From assembly GCA_038522735.1 (NCBI GenBank), contig JBCBJX010000019.1:1-38656 (forward strand): 38,656 bases of DNA. Reading direction: 5' to 3'. The DNA is from JBCBJX01 sp038522735. GTDB taxonomy: Bacteria; Pseudomonadota; Alphaproteobacteria; Caulobacterales; Parvularculaceae. Numbering within the stretch: the first letter of the stretch is position 1; every line of letters begins with the position of its first letter. Shown here piece after piece: positions 23,011 through 31,241 of this stretch. A program made the position numbers and the translations under genes. The notes below the pieces were generated by a model that was not told the DNA's origin, searched no databases, and saw only the letters and a list, made by a program, of their open reading frames with translations.

Positions 23011-24294
23011 TTAGCGGTTCTTCTCGAATTCGATCTGGCTGAGCGGCTCGAGCGCCGGGCCGTAGCCCCGCGAATAGGCCTGCCCCAGATAGTAGCGCGC
23101 TTCGGCCGCGTTCGGATCGATCGGGTTGATGCCCGTCGTGCCGCGAATGTAGATCATGCCGAGGGCGTAGTTCGCGATCGCAAGGTGGTCCGCGGCGTCC
23201 TTCAGCTCTTTCACCGCTTTCTTGCCGTCCGCTTCAACGCCGACGCCCTCCGCATAGAGAAGGCCGAGCGTATACTGCGATTTCGGGTGTTCGCGGGCGG
23301 CCGCAGCTCTAATGAGCTTCACTTTTTCTTCCGGAGACAGAATGCCGTCGACCGCGGCGTCCTTTTCTTCGGCGGTCATCTTTTTGTTTTTCCGCACACG
23401 GTCATACTCCCAGCGGCGGACAGCGGCCCGCGTGGCCGGTCCGTACTTGCCGTCTTCAGCGCCGGCCCGGTAGCCGAGGGCGTTCAGGCCTTCCTGGATC
23501 AGCTGGGTGGGAATGCGGTTGGTGCGCTCCAGCGCCTCGCGAAGCTTGCGTTTCTGCGCTTCGTCTTCCTGCGCCTTCAGGGCCTTCAGATACGGCGTTT
23601 CATCCCGGTAGTCCGCCGGCAGCGGCGGCTGCCAGTTGATGTAGTCTTCTTCGAACTTTTCTTTTTCCGCGCGCTTCTTCCACGGGATGCGGCCCGCAAG
23701 GCTGTCCGCGTACGCCGAAGCAGTCGGAATGTCCCTGTCCGCGGCGAGCCGGAAGAACAAAAGCGCCTTCTTGTCGTCCTTCGGCATCCCGAGGCCGCGC
23801 TGATAGAGCTTGCCGAGGATCAGCATGTGGTAGCCGGAGCCCGAGGAGGCGAGGAGGTAACGGATGCGATCCTGCGCCTCGTCGACTTCCTCCTCGGTCA
23901 TAGTCTCGCGCAGGTTTCCGACGCGCTCTTCCGCGATGATCTGGGCGGAGCGCTCTTCCGGCGTGATTTTCGTTTCCGGCTCGTAAAAGGCGGCGAGGGT
24001 GTACCAGGCGAGGGCCTCGGCGAGGTCCTTGTCGATGCCGTCGGCGCCGCGCGGAACCGGCTTGCCCTCAAGCTCCGGCAGGGTGTCGAGGGAATAGAGA
24101 TCGCCGAGGATCTTCATGGAGCGGACGTCGCCGGCGGCGCCGTAACGCGCCCAGGCGTCGCGCGCCGTGTCGATCCTGTTCGCGTTGAAGGCGTCCACGC
24201 CTTTCTTGAAGTCCGCGTGGGCGGCCGGAGCGAACGCAAAGGCGGCCAGCACCGCCGCTGAAGCCCCGCCGACAAGGGTCCGAAATTTCGCCAT
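23011..24294 (-). CDS. Sel1-repeat and peptidoglycan-binding domain protein
   Basis: 427 residues with a Sec signal (ending APAAHAD). Sel1/TPR-like helical repeats lie at about 30-70, 86-110 and 155-190 (YHMLILGKLYQRGLGMPKDD is a typical repeat), then a lysine/glutamate-rich segment, a peptidoglycan-binding domain at about 263-322 (IQEGLNALGYRAG, YGPATRAAVRRWE), and two more Sel1 repeats at 337-412 (YTLGLLYAEGVGVEADGKKA). This mix suggests a periplasmic scaffold that touches the cell wall. It lies upstream of, and in line with, the beta-helix gene. The start is ATG 24294; a GTG at 24306 has its ribosome site too close. Confidence 0.85.
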   Translation of the reverse strand: MAKFRTLVGGASAAVLAAFAFAPAAHADFKKGVDAFNANRIDTARDAWARYGAAGDVRSMKILGDLYSLDTLPELEGKPVPRGADGIDKDLAEALAWYTLAAFYEPETKITPEERSAQIIAEERVGNLRETMTEEEVDEAQDRIRYLLASSGSGYHMLILGKLYQRGLGMPKDDKKALLFFRLAADRDIPTASAYADSLAGRIPWKKRAEKEKFEEDYINWQPPLPADYRDETPYLKALKAQEDEAQKRKLREALERTNRIPTQLIQEGLNALGYRAGAEDGKYGPATRAAVRRWEYDRVRKNKKMTAEEKDAAVDGILSPEEKVKLIRAAAAREHPKSQYTLGLLYAEGVGVEADGKKAVKELKDAADHLAIANYALGMIYIRGTTGINPIDPNAAEARYYLGQAYSRGYGPALEPLSQIEFEKNR

Positions 24295-24430
24295 AACCCC
24301 GATCACTCCCCTTGCGCCCCGCTGGGCGCGCCTGTCCCCGACGTAAACACCTTCTTAACCAATAGCACGGCCGGCGGGAAATGGGAGCCCCGTCGGCCGC
24401 GTCGCGTCGCGGTTCCGACGCGTCGCGTCG

Positions 24431-24691
24431 TTATTTTCGGGGATTCGGCTTCGAAACCGACAGGGCGAGGGGCGCGCGGGGGTCGGAAACCGCCGAAAAG
24501 GCATAGCCCGCCTCGCCCAGAAAGTGCGGGAGGTCGACCGCGGCGATCGGGTCGTCGGCGAGGATGAGGAGCCTGGAGCCGGGCGTCGCGGCGCGCAGGG
24601 CCGCTTCGGCGCGAATCACCGGGATCGGGCAGCGATAGCCGGTGAGATCGAGGACGCGCCCCGCGTCGCCGACGGGATCGGCCCCGTTCAA
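24431..24691 (-). CDS. TusA-like sulfurtransferase
   Basis: An 86-residue protein of the TusA/SirA family. The sulfur-carrying Cys is in the CPIP motif (Cys21) after LDLTGYR, and the family's two-layer alpha/beta pattern follows (RLLILADDPIAAVDLPHFL). TusA passes persulfide sulfur in tRNA thiolation and related pathways. The ATG overlaps the stop of the slipin gene by four bases, so it is co-translated with it. Confidence 0.9.
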   Translation of the reverse strand: MNGADPVGDAGRVLDLTGYRCPIPVIRAEAALRAATPGSRLLILADDPIAAVDLPHFLGEAGYAFSAVSDPRAPLALSVSKPNPRK

Positions 24692-25449
24692 GCGCCGCGC
24701 CGGTCGCGGATGATATCGACAATGTCCTCCGCGCCGAACGGAAACACGATCGTGTTCGTGCGGTCGGAAGCAATCTCCTGCAGGGAGTTCAGATAGCGCA
24801 ACTTCATCGCTCCGGGGTCCGACGCGAGGATGCCGGCCGCTTCAGCGAGCTTCTGCGCGGCCTGGAATTCGCCTTCCGCAGAGATGACCCGCGAGCGCCG
24901 CTCCCGCTCGGCCTCGGCCTGCTTGGCGATGGCGCGGATCATCGAGCTGTCCACATCGACGTGCTTGATTTCGACGTTCGCGACCTTGATGCCCCAGGCC
25001 TCGGTCTGCTGGTCGAGGATCTGCTGGATGTCCTGATTGAGCTTGTCGCGCTCCTGCAGCATTTCATCGAGTTCGTGTTTGCCGAGTACCGAGCGCAGCG
25101 TGGTCTGGGCGAGCTGCGAGGTGGCGGCCATGAAGTTCTCGACCTGCGTCACAGCCCGCACGGCGTCGATCACCCGATAGTAGATCACCGCGTTCACTTT
25201 CACCGAGACGTTGTCACGGGAAATGACGTCCTGGGACGGAACGTCGTGGACGAGGGTCCGCATATCGACCTTCACCATCTGCTGAATGACCGGCAGCAGG
25301 AGAACGAGGCCGGGACCGCGCCCCTTCTTGTTCACCCGGCCGAGGGTGAAGACGACCGCGCGTTCGTATTCGCGCAGGACCTTGACGACGGACGAGACGA
25401 CGACGACCAGAAATACCGCGAGTGCGACGACCGGGGCGATGGATTGCAT
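24688..25449 (-). CDS. SPFH/Band 7 slipin-type membrane protein
   Basis: A 253-residue stomatin-like protein: an N-terminal membrane helix (about 5-24), then the SPFH domain (YERAVVFTLGRV, GPGLVLLLPVIQQMVKVDMR, SVKVNAVIYYRV), a coiled-coil with AEAERERRSRVISAEGEFQAA, and a C-terminal tail. Slipins form membrane microdomain rings and are the usual partner of NfeD proteases, which cleave their C-terminus. Here nfeD is 53 bases upstream on the same strand, in the standard order. Confidence 0.94.
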   Translation of the reverse strand: MQSIAPVVALAVFLVVVVSSVVKVLREYERAVVFTLGRVNKKGRGPGLVLLLPVIQQMVKVDMRTLVHDVPSQDVISRDNVSVKVNAVIYYRVIDAVRAVTQVENFMAATSQLAQTTLRSVLGKHELDEMLQERDKLNQDIQQILDQQTEAWGIKVANVEIKHVDVDSSMIRAIAKQAEAERERRSRVISAEGEFQAAQKLAEAAGILASDPGAMKLRYLNSLQEIASDRTNTIVFPFGAEDIVDIIRDRRGA

Positions 25450-25502
25450 GGGAGCGGTTCCGTTCCTTGCTGGCTGTTAAGTCCTTAAGCGCGTTCGCGC
25501 GA

Positions 25503-26972
25503 TCAGGCGAATAAACCGCCCGCGGCGGCGCGCTTCACGATGAGTTCGATGCCGTCCATATCGACGACCTTGATCTTGTCGCCGGGCGCGAGGGGCTTGT
25601 CGGAACGCGCTTTCCAGCGCTCGCCATCGACGATGACGTAGCCGTCTTTTTCGTCCCACTCCTGAACGACGCCCTCGCGCTTCTTGATCGCTTCGGCGCC
25701 GATCAGCGGCCCCTGGCTGCGCGAGCCGGCGATGGCGAAGAAGATGGCGGCGACGAAAAGCGCCATGAAACCGACCGTGCCGCCGATCACGTAGCGATCA
25801 ACCCGGAACTGCTCCGGAAACAGAAGATACATTCCCGCCGCGAAGACGCCGATGCCCACCGTTCCGGCGATGCCGAAGGCGGGCGTGAACGCCTCTATGA
25901 CCACCAGCGCCGCGCCGAGGCCCATGAGGGCGAGGCCGAAGCCGTTGAAGGGGAGCACCTGGAAGGAATAAAAGCCGAGGATGAGGCAGAGCGCGCCGAA
26001 GGCTCCGGGGAAGATCGAGCCCGGGTTCCACATCTCGATGATGATGCCCGTGGTGCCGAGGGAGAAGAAGATCACCGCGACGTTCGGGTCGGCGAGGAAA
26101 GACAGGATCTGTTCAAGCCGCGTCATCGCGATCTCGACGATGTCGATCCCGTCGGTCTCTAGAACGTAAGTCTCGCCGTTTTTCACGACCTCGCGACCGT
26201 CGAGCTGGGCCATGAGGTCGTCGAGGTCCTCCGCGATAATCTCGACCACTCCGAGCTCCAGCGCCTCGCGGGCCGGCACGTTCGCCGCTTCGCGCACGGC
26301 TTTTTCGGCCCAGTCGGCGTTGCGGCCCGATTCCTCAGCGAGGGAGCGGATGTAGGCGACGCTGTCGTTGATGATCTTGGCGCGCAGGGCGTCGTCGTTG
26401 GCGAGCGGCGGCGTTTCGTCGGCGGTCTCGTCCGCGGGTTCGTCGCTCTGCTCGGCGGCGTCGCTCTCTGACGCGTCCTCGGAAGTCGTTTCCTCAGATG
26501 TCGTCTCGTTTTCGTCGGCCGTCTCGGCCGGCTCCGGCGCGGCCGGCGCGCCGCCGACTTCGACCGGCGTCGCGGAGCCCGTGTTGGTGTTCGGCGCCAT
26601 CGCGGAGACGTCCGCGGCGTACATGATGTAAAGCCCGGCGCTCGCCGACCGGGCGCCCTGCGGGCCGACCCAGGTGACGACCGGCGCGTCCGTCGCGAGC
26701 ATCGCCTTGATGATCGACTTCATGGAATCCAGAAGCCCGCCGGGCGTGTCGATCCGCAGGACGATGACTTCCGCGTCCGCCTCGACGGCTTTCGCAAGCT
26801 CGCGCTCGACATACTGGACCGTCGGCGGCCCGATCGCGCCCTCAATATCGAGAACGACCGCCTGGCGGGGCGTTTCGGTCTGAAGGTTGGCGGAGACGAC
26901 GGAGACCGTCGCGGCGAGGGCCCCGATCGCGAGCGCCGCCCGGGTCGCAAATTTGAAAATGGGTCGAAACAT
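25503..26972 (-). CDS. NfeD family membrane serine protease (ClpP-fold)
   Basis: 489 residues. After a signal-like N-terminus comes a ClpP-class protease domain with RIDTPGGLLDSM (73-84), GARSASAGLYI holding Ser111, and Lys199 in ALRAKIINDSVAYIRSL. These match the Ser/Lys dyad of the archaeal 1510-N enzyme. Between Ser and Lys is an unusual insertion of about 50 residues, very rich in Glu, Asp, Ser and Thr (about 138-187). Then four to five membrane helices (about 290-420) and a C-terminal OB-fold (about 425-485). It cleaves the partner slipin in known systems. The ATG has GGGGAG six bases upstream. Confidence 0.93.
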   Translation of the reverse strand: MFRPIFKFATRAALAIGALAATVSVVSANLQTETPRQAVVLDIEGAIGPPTVQYVERELAKAVEADAEVIVLRIDTPGGLLDSMKSIIKAMLATDAPVVTWVGPQGARSASAGLYIMYAADVSAMAPNTNTGSATPVEVGGAPAAPEPAETADENETTSEETTSEDASESDAAEQSDEPADETADETPPLANDDALRAKIINDSVAYIRSLAEESGRNADWAEKAVREAANVPAREALELGVVEIIAEDLDDLMAQLDGREVVKNGETYVLETDGIDIVEIAMTRLEQILSFLADPNVAVIFFSLGTTGIIIEMWNPGSIFPGAFGALCLILGFYSFQVLPFNGFGLALMGLGAALVVIEAFTPAFGIAGTVGIGVFAAGMYLLFPEQFRVDRYVIGGTVGFMALFVAAIFFAIAGSRSQGPLIGAEAIKKREGVVQEWDEKDGYVIVDGERWKARSDKPLAPGDKIKVVDMDGIELIVKRAAAGGLFA

Positions 26973-27071
26973 CGCCGGCTCCCCGCTCTCGAGTTGACGA
27001 TATAAGCGGCTTCCGGCGGTGTAAAAAGGGTTGCGGGCCGCACGGCGCGGGCGGTTCGACGCAGCCCCGCC

Positions 27072-27902
27072 TCAGCCGTCCGATGCGAGGTCCAGGGGGA
27101 GCGTCAGGCAGAAAGCGCCGCCGCCGCCCATCACGAACGTGGAGAGCGGCGTGCGGACGACCGCGTATCCGCGTTCCGAGAGCGCGCTTTCCAGGGCCGG
27201 CGTGCAGTCGTTGAGGAGGATCGTCCGGTCGATCTCGACGCAGTTGATCGCGAACATCTCCGCGTCTTCGGCGCTCGCCGGGATCAGCCGGTCGCCGCCG
27301 CGGGCCTTGATCTCCCGACGTCCGTCCTCGTCGAACGCCTCCGGCAGATAAAGGATGTCGCCGCCGGAAAGCGGCATCAGGCAGACGTCCATGTGGTAGA
27401 ACCGGTTCGAGACGAGGGGGAGGGAGACGACCTCCGCGCCGAAACGTTCGGCGACCCGGTCGTGGGCCGCCCGGTCCGAGCGTGGCCCGCAACCCGCCCA
27501 GAAGAGCCGGCGCACCGGGTCCCAGACGCAGTCCCCGAGCCCCTCCTGCGCGACGCCCTCCGGCTGCTTTTCCAAATCCTCGAAATTCGCCTCGAACCAG
27601 GCCGAGACGATCGGCTCTTCGCCCCGCCGCGCCGTGTGGCGATAGCGGCCGAGGAGCGGGCGGCCGTCGAGGACGACGGCGGAATTAGCGGTGAAGACGA
27701 GGTCCGGCAGCCCCGCCGTCGGCTCCAGGGTCTCGACGGTTCCGCCCGCCTTTTCGATCGCCCGCCGCAGCCCCGCCCACTCCTCGCGGGCGAGCGCTGA
27801 AAGCCGCGCCGCGTCCTTCGTCCAGGCGTCGGGCGCCATGAATTCGTTGATGGCGTAGGCGACTTCGTAGTGGTCGGGCGGGCACATGAGGAAGCGGGGC
27901 AT
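27072..27902 (-). CDS. Arginine deiminase-fold amidinotransferase (DDAH-like)
   Basis: 276 residues of the pentein superfamily that acts on guanidino groups. Visible are MCPPDHYEVAYAINEFM (6-22), the substrate-binding LPDLVFTANSAVV (65-77), EGLGDCVWDP (120-129), the catalytic His in FYHMDVCLMP (H170, D172), and the C-terminal nucleophile Cys in GGGAFCLTLPL (C265). Family members are dimethylarginine dimethylaminohydrolase, arginine deiminase and related amidinotransferases; sequence alone does not pick the substrate. The start ATG is at 27902 and the gene is divergent from the toxin-antitoxin pair across only 38 bases. Confidence 0.9.
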   Translation of the reverse strand: MPRFLMCPPDHYEVAYAINEFMAPDAWTKDAARLSALAREEWAGLRRAIEKAGGTVETLEPTAGLPDLVFTANSAVVLDGRPLLGRYRHTARRGEEPIVSAWFEANFEDLEKQPEGVAQEGLGDCVWDPVRRLFWAGCGPRSDRAAHDRVAERFGAEVVSLPLVSNRFYHMDVCLMPLSGGDILYLPEAFDEDGRREIKARGGDRLIPASAEDAEMFAINCVEIDRTILLNDCTPALESALSERGYAVVRTPLSTFVMGGGGAFCLTLPLDLASDG

Positions 27903-27940
27903 GGTGGCGTCCTTCGGCAGCGGCGTGCTAGCTTCATCAA

Positions 27941-28129
27941 ATGAGCGAAAATCCAGCCGCGCCGCAATTCCAGGACCTCGTCGCCGAGACGGGCGGCGAA
28001 CCGGACGAGGCCCACGACCGCTGGGCGCGCACCGAGATCGAAAACGCGCTGGCGGCGAAACGCGACGGGCGCTCTACATACCGCACGCTCTGCGAGGTCG
28101 CTGCGAAATATCCCATCGATGCACGTTAG
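27941..28129 (+). CDS. Putative antitoxin, stability-determinant type
   Basis: A 62-residue acidic protein with the pattern EAHDRWARTEIENALAAKRD (23-42), matching the DRWxRxxIxxAL core of short antitoxins found next to ParE-type toxins. It overlaps the toxin start by 11 bases. Such antitoxins normally bind and neutralise the toxin and repress their own promoter, which here must lie in the 38-base gap upstream. Confidence 0.75.
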   Translation: MSENPAAPQFQDLVAETGGEPDEAHDRWARTEIENALAAKRDGRSTYRTLCEVAAKYPIDAR

Positions 28130-28397
28130 ACTGTCGAACGGCGCTGAGGCGGATCTCGACGCAATCCACGATTTCATCGCCGCCCATGATCCGCATGCGG
28201 CCCTTCGCGTCGTCGATGCGATTTTGCAGCTTCTGCACTTGCTCGAAGATTTTCCGATGATCGGGCGCGAGGGACGCGTTCCGGAGACGCGGGAGTTGAC
28301 TGTTCCTCGATATCCGTATTTCGCCGTCTACATGATCCCCGACGCATTTCACGTTGATGTCGAGCGGATCCTCCACACGAGCCTTCAATATCCCTGA
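28119..28397 (+). CDS. RelE/ParE family toxin
   Basis: A 92-residue ParE-type toxin. The fold pattern is complete: LSNGAEADLDAIHDFIAAHD (5-24), LEDFPMIGREGRVPETREL (41-59), VPRYPYFAVYMIPD and the terminal ILHTSLQYP. The Arg of the GRVPETREL block and the His near the C-terminus are the usual conserved residues. ParE toxins poison DNA gyrase, RelE toxins cut mRNA; which applies is unclear from sequence. selO begins 7 bases after its stop. Confidence 0.88.
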   Translation: MHVRLSNGAEADLDAIHDFIAAHDPHAALRVVDAILQLLHLLEDFPMIGREGRVPETRELTVPRYPYFAVYMIPDAFHVDVERILHTSLQYP

Positions 28398-28404
28398 ATT
28401 GAGT

Positions 28405-29859
28405 ATGTCTTCCGCCTCCTTCCGTCCTTCGTCCGCCTACTTCGATCTCGCCGCGCCGGACGGCGCGGCGTTCTGGGATGCGGTCGAGCCCGCAAAGTTC
28501 CCCGAGCACGTTCTCCGCTATCGGAACGATCGCGCCGCGGCCCCTGTCGGGCTCGACGGGCTGTCGGATGATGAGTGGATCGCGCATTTCGGGCGCTTCG
28601 AGCCGCTGCCGGGCGCGCAAAAAACGCCTGTCGCGCTGCGCTATCACGGCCACCAGTTCCGCCACTACAACCCGGATATCGGCGACGGGCGCGGCTTTCT
28701 CTTCGCCCAGGCCCATGACGGCGCAGGACGGCTCCTCGACTTCGGGACCAAGGGTTCCGGCCGCACGCCCTATTCGCGATCCGGGGACGGACGGCTGACC
28801 CTGAAGGGCGCGGTTCGGGAGATCCTCGCGACGGAGATGCTGGGGGCGCTCGGCGTCTACACGTCCAAGACCCTATCGGTCGTCGAAACCGGGGAGGCGC
28901 TGGAGCGCCATGACGAGCCCTCGCCGACGCGCTCTGCCGTCCTCGTCCGGCTCGGCCACTCCCATATCCGCTTCGGCGTCTTCCAGCGGCTCGCTTTCTT
29001 CGAGGAGACCCAGGCGATCGAGCGCCTCGTCGGCTATTGCATCGACAATCTGCACCCGGATCTGAAAGGCGCCGCCGATCCGGCCGTCGCCTTGTTCGAG
29101 CGCGTCGTAGCCGTCTCCGCCCGGCTCGCCGCGCAGTGGATGGCGGCGGGCTTCGTCCACGGCGTTCTCAACACGGACAATCAGAACGTGACGGGAGAGA
29201 GCTTCGATTACGGCCCCTGGCGCTTCCTGCCGGTGCTCGACCCGGAGTTCACCGCCGCCTATTTCGACCAGACGGGCCTTTACGCCTATGGCCGGCAGCC
29301 GGAATCCGTCGCCTGGGCCCTCGCCCAGTTCGGCGGCGCGCTCACCAAAGTCGCCGAGCAGGAGACGCTGAACGCCGCCCTCGGCCGCTTCGGCGAACTC
29401 TACGCCGAAGCCGCCGCGGCGGCCTTCCACAAACGCCTTGGGCTCCGGCGCCTCGGCGACGACAGCGATCTCCAGTTCGTCACCGACCTCTTCGCGTGGA
29501 TGCGCAGCTCCGGCGTTCCCTTCGAGCAGGTCTTTTTCGACTGGTTCTGCGGGGAGGCCTCCGCCGCACGCGCCGCGGAGAGCCCGTTCCGGTCCCGCTA
29601 CGACCTCCCGGAATGGGCGCCGGTCGAGGCGGGGCTGAGAGCGCGCGCGCCCGAGCGGCCTGAGCGCCTCGACCACGCCTATTTCAAGCGCGAGCGGCCG
29701 CGGACCATGCTGATCGACGAGGTCGAGGCGATCTGGGCTCCGATCGCCGAGGCCGACGACTGGTCCGTCTTCGAGGCCGCGCTCGCGGAGATCGCCCTGT
29801 TGCGCGAGGCACACGCCGTCGACCCGCTCTCCGGTTTCGGTCCGCCCGGAATTCGTTAA
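28405..29859 (+). CDS. selO: SelO (YdiU) family protein AMPylase
   Basis: 484 residues of the pseudokinase-fold SelO family, which transfers AMP from ATP to Ser, Thr or Tyr of proteins and is linked to redox stress. Motifs are the FGTKGSGRTPYSR loop (113-125, K116), ILATEMLGALGV, and VHGVLNTDN with D258 followed ten residues later by DYGP (D268), the spacing of the catalytic base and metal ligand. The C-terminal Cys or selenocysteine motif of some family members is absent here (end GPPGIR). The gene follows the toxin stop by 7 bases with a weak ribosome site, so it may be read from the toxin-antitoxin promoter or a promoter inside it. Confidence 0.92.
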   Translation: MSSASFRPSSAYFDLAAPDGAAFWDAVEPAKFPEHVLRYRNDRAAAPVGLDGLSDDEWIAHFGRFEPLPGAQKTPVALRYHGHQFRHYNPDIGDGRGFLFAQAHDGAGRLLDFGTKGSGRTPYSRSGDGRLTLKGAVREILATEMLGALGVYTSKTLSVVETGEALERHDEPSPTRSAVLVRLGHSHIRFGVFQRLAFFEETQAIERLVGYCIDNLHPDLKGAADPAVALFERVVAVSARLAAQWMAAGFVHGVLNTDNQNVTGESFDYGPWRFLPVLDPEFTAAYFDQTGLYAYGRQPESVAWALAQFGGALTKVAEQETLNAALGRFGELYAEAAAAAFHKRLGLRRLGDDSDLQFVTDLFAWMRSSGVPFEQVFFDWFCGEASAARAAESPFRSRYDLPEWAPVEAGLRARAPERPERLDHAYFKRERPRTMLIDEVEAIWAPIAEADDWSVFEAALAEIALLREAHAVDPLSGFGPPGIR

Positions 29860-29947
29860 TATGGCGGGTGAAGCGTCGGACAGGGGTCGGCGCGCTTGGG
29901 TTTAGCCGCGCTGCGCCACCCCGCGCCGCGCCGGAACGAGGGGCGTC

Positions 29948-31231
29948 ATGACCTCAGAAGTCGTGCTCATGAACCGTCAGGCGGTCGCGATGGCCGCCGA
30001 CAGCGCCGTCACCATAACCGGCGGGTCCTACCTCAAGACCTACCAGTCGGCGGACAAGCTCTTCCCGCTGGTCGAAGGCCAGCCCGTCGCGGTGATGATC
30101 TACAACAACGCCGAGATCATGAGCACGCCGTGGGAGACGGTGATCTCGCTCTATCGCGAGCAGGTCGCGGGCCGCCCCCTCGACACGGTAGATCAGTACG
30201 CCGAAGATTTCATGGCGTTCCTTTCCGGGAACATGGACCTCTTTCCCGCCGCCGATCAGGACACCGAATACTTCAAGCTCGTCGCCGTCGTCTTCTCGGT
30301 GATCTTCGAGGAGTTCGCCCACCAGGTCGAAGAGTTCAAGCGCAACAATTCAGGGCGCCTGCGCGAGCATATCCCCCATATCTTCGAGTTCGTGGTCAAT
30401 CATCTGTACTACGATTATGAAAAGAACTTCGACGACAGCCCCCGCGCCGACCTCAACTGTTTTCCAAAGGGCATGGCCGAGCAGCTGCGCCGGCGCTACG
30501 GCGCGGAGGTCGAGGAGCTGATCGACAGCCTCATCGCCGCGGTGAAGCAGGAGTTCGCGGGCTTCTCCGTCACCGACGAGACGCGCCGGAAACTGCGCGA
30601 CATCTCCGTCCTCGCCGTCACGCGCGACGCGTTCTTCGAGCACTACACGGGCGTCGTCTTTGCGGGCTTCGGGCGGAGCGAGAAGTTCCCGTCCATGCGC
30701 TCTTATCTCGCCTCGAGCGTCGTCCTCGGCATCCTGAAACGCCGGCAGGACCGAGCGGCGACCATGAGCGCCGACGCAGGGCCCGTCATCCAGCCCTTCG
30801 CCCAGGACCGGATGATCCGGACGTTCCTCACAGGGATCGATCCGTATCTGAGGCTCTTCATGTTCGGCGAGACCTTGAAGCTGACGACCAATATCGCCGC
30901 CGACCTCATCGGCAAGGCGCCGAACATGTCCGAAGACCAGCGCCAGCAGCTCTTCCAGGATTATTCCGACAACACCATGGTGCCTGTCTTGAGGGAGTTT
31001 TTCCGGTCGATGGACGCCTATCAGCATGCGGTGCACACGGCGCCGATCTTCCGCGCCGTGCAGATGCTGCCGAAGAAGGAGCTCGGCGAAACCGCCGCCT
31101 CCCTCATCAAGCTGAACTCCTTCCAGCAGAAGGTGACGGCGGCGGTCGAGACCGTCGGCGGGCCCGTGGACACCGCGGTCATCACCCGCAATGGCGGCCT
31201 CGAAATGCGCCAGGAAAAAGCGGACCTTTAG
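29948..31231 (+). CDS. Putative Ntn-hydrolase, proteasome/HslV-like N-terminus
   Basis: 427 residues, function not established. The N-terminus after Met removal begins Thr-Ser-Glu-Val-Val-Leu and reaches AAD at positions 15-17 (numbered from Thr1), the exact spacing of Thr1 to Asp17 in HslV and 20S proteasome beta subunits. A Lys in YQSADKLFPL (position 36) is close to Lys33 of HslV, and a GQPVAVMIYNNAEIMSTP strand follows, comparable to the KVIAGFAG strand of HslV. This layout argues for an N-terminal nucleophile fold of about 180-200 residues, followed by a helical domain of about 230 residues that I do not recognise. GAGGGG precedes the ATG. It forms a two-gene unit with the coiled-coil protein that starts 10 bases after its stop. 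Confidence 0.7.
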   Translation: MTSEVVLMNRQAVAMAADSAVTITGGSYLKTYQSADKLFPLVEGQPVAVMIYNNAEIMSTPWETVISLYREQVAGRPLDTVDQYAEDFMAFLSGNMDLFPAADQDTEYFKLVAVVFSVIFEEFAHQVEEFKRNNSGRLREHIPHIFEFVVNHLYYDYEKNFDDSPRADLNCFPKGMAEQLRRRYGAEVEELIDSLIAAVKQEFAGFSVTDETRRKLRDISVLAVTRDAFFEHYTGVVFAGFGRSEKFPSMRSYLASSVVLGILKRRQDRAATMSADAGPVIQPFAQDRMIRTFLTGIDPYLRLFMFGETLKLTTNIAADLIGKAPNMSEDQRQQLFQDYSDNTMVPVLREFFRSMDAYQHAVHTAPIFRAVQMLPKKELGETAASLIKLNSFQQKVTAAVETVGGPVDTAVITRNGGLEMRQEKADL

Positions 31232-31241
31232 GGAGCCGATC

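Noticed and set aside
22903..24261. Open frame of 452 codons on the plus strand
   Set aside because: Antisense to the Sel1 protein, which has a signal peptide and recognisable domains.
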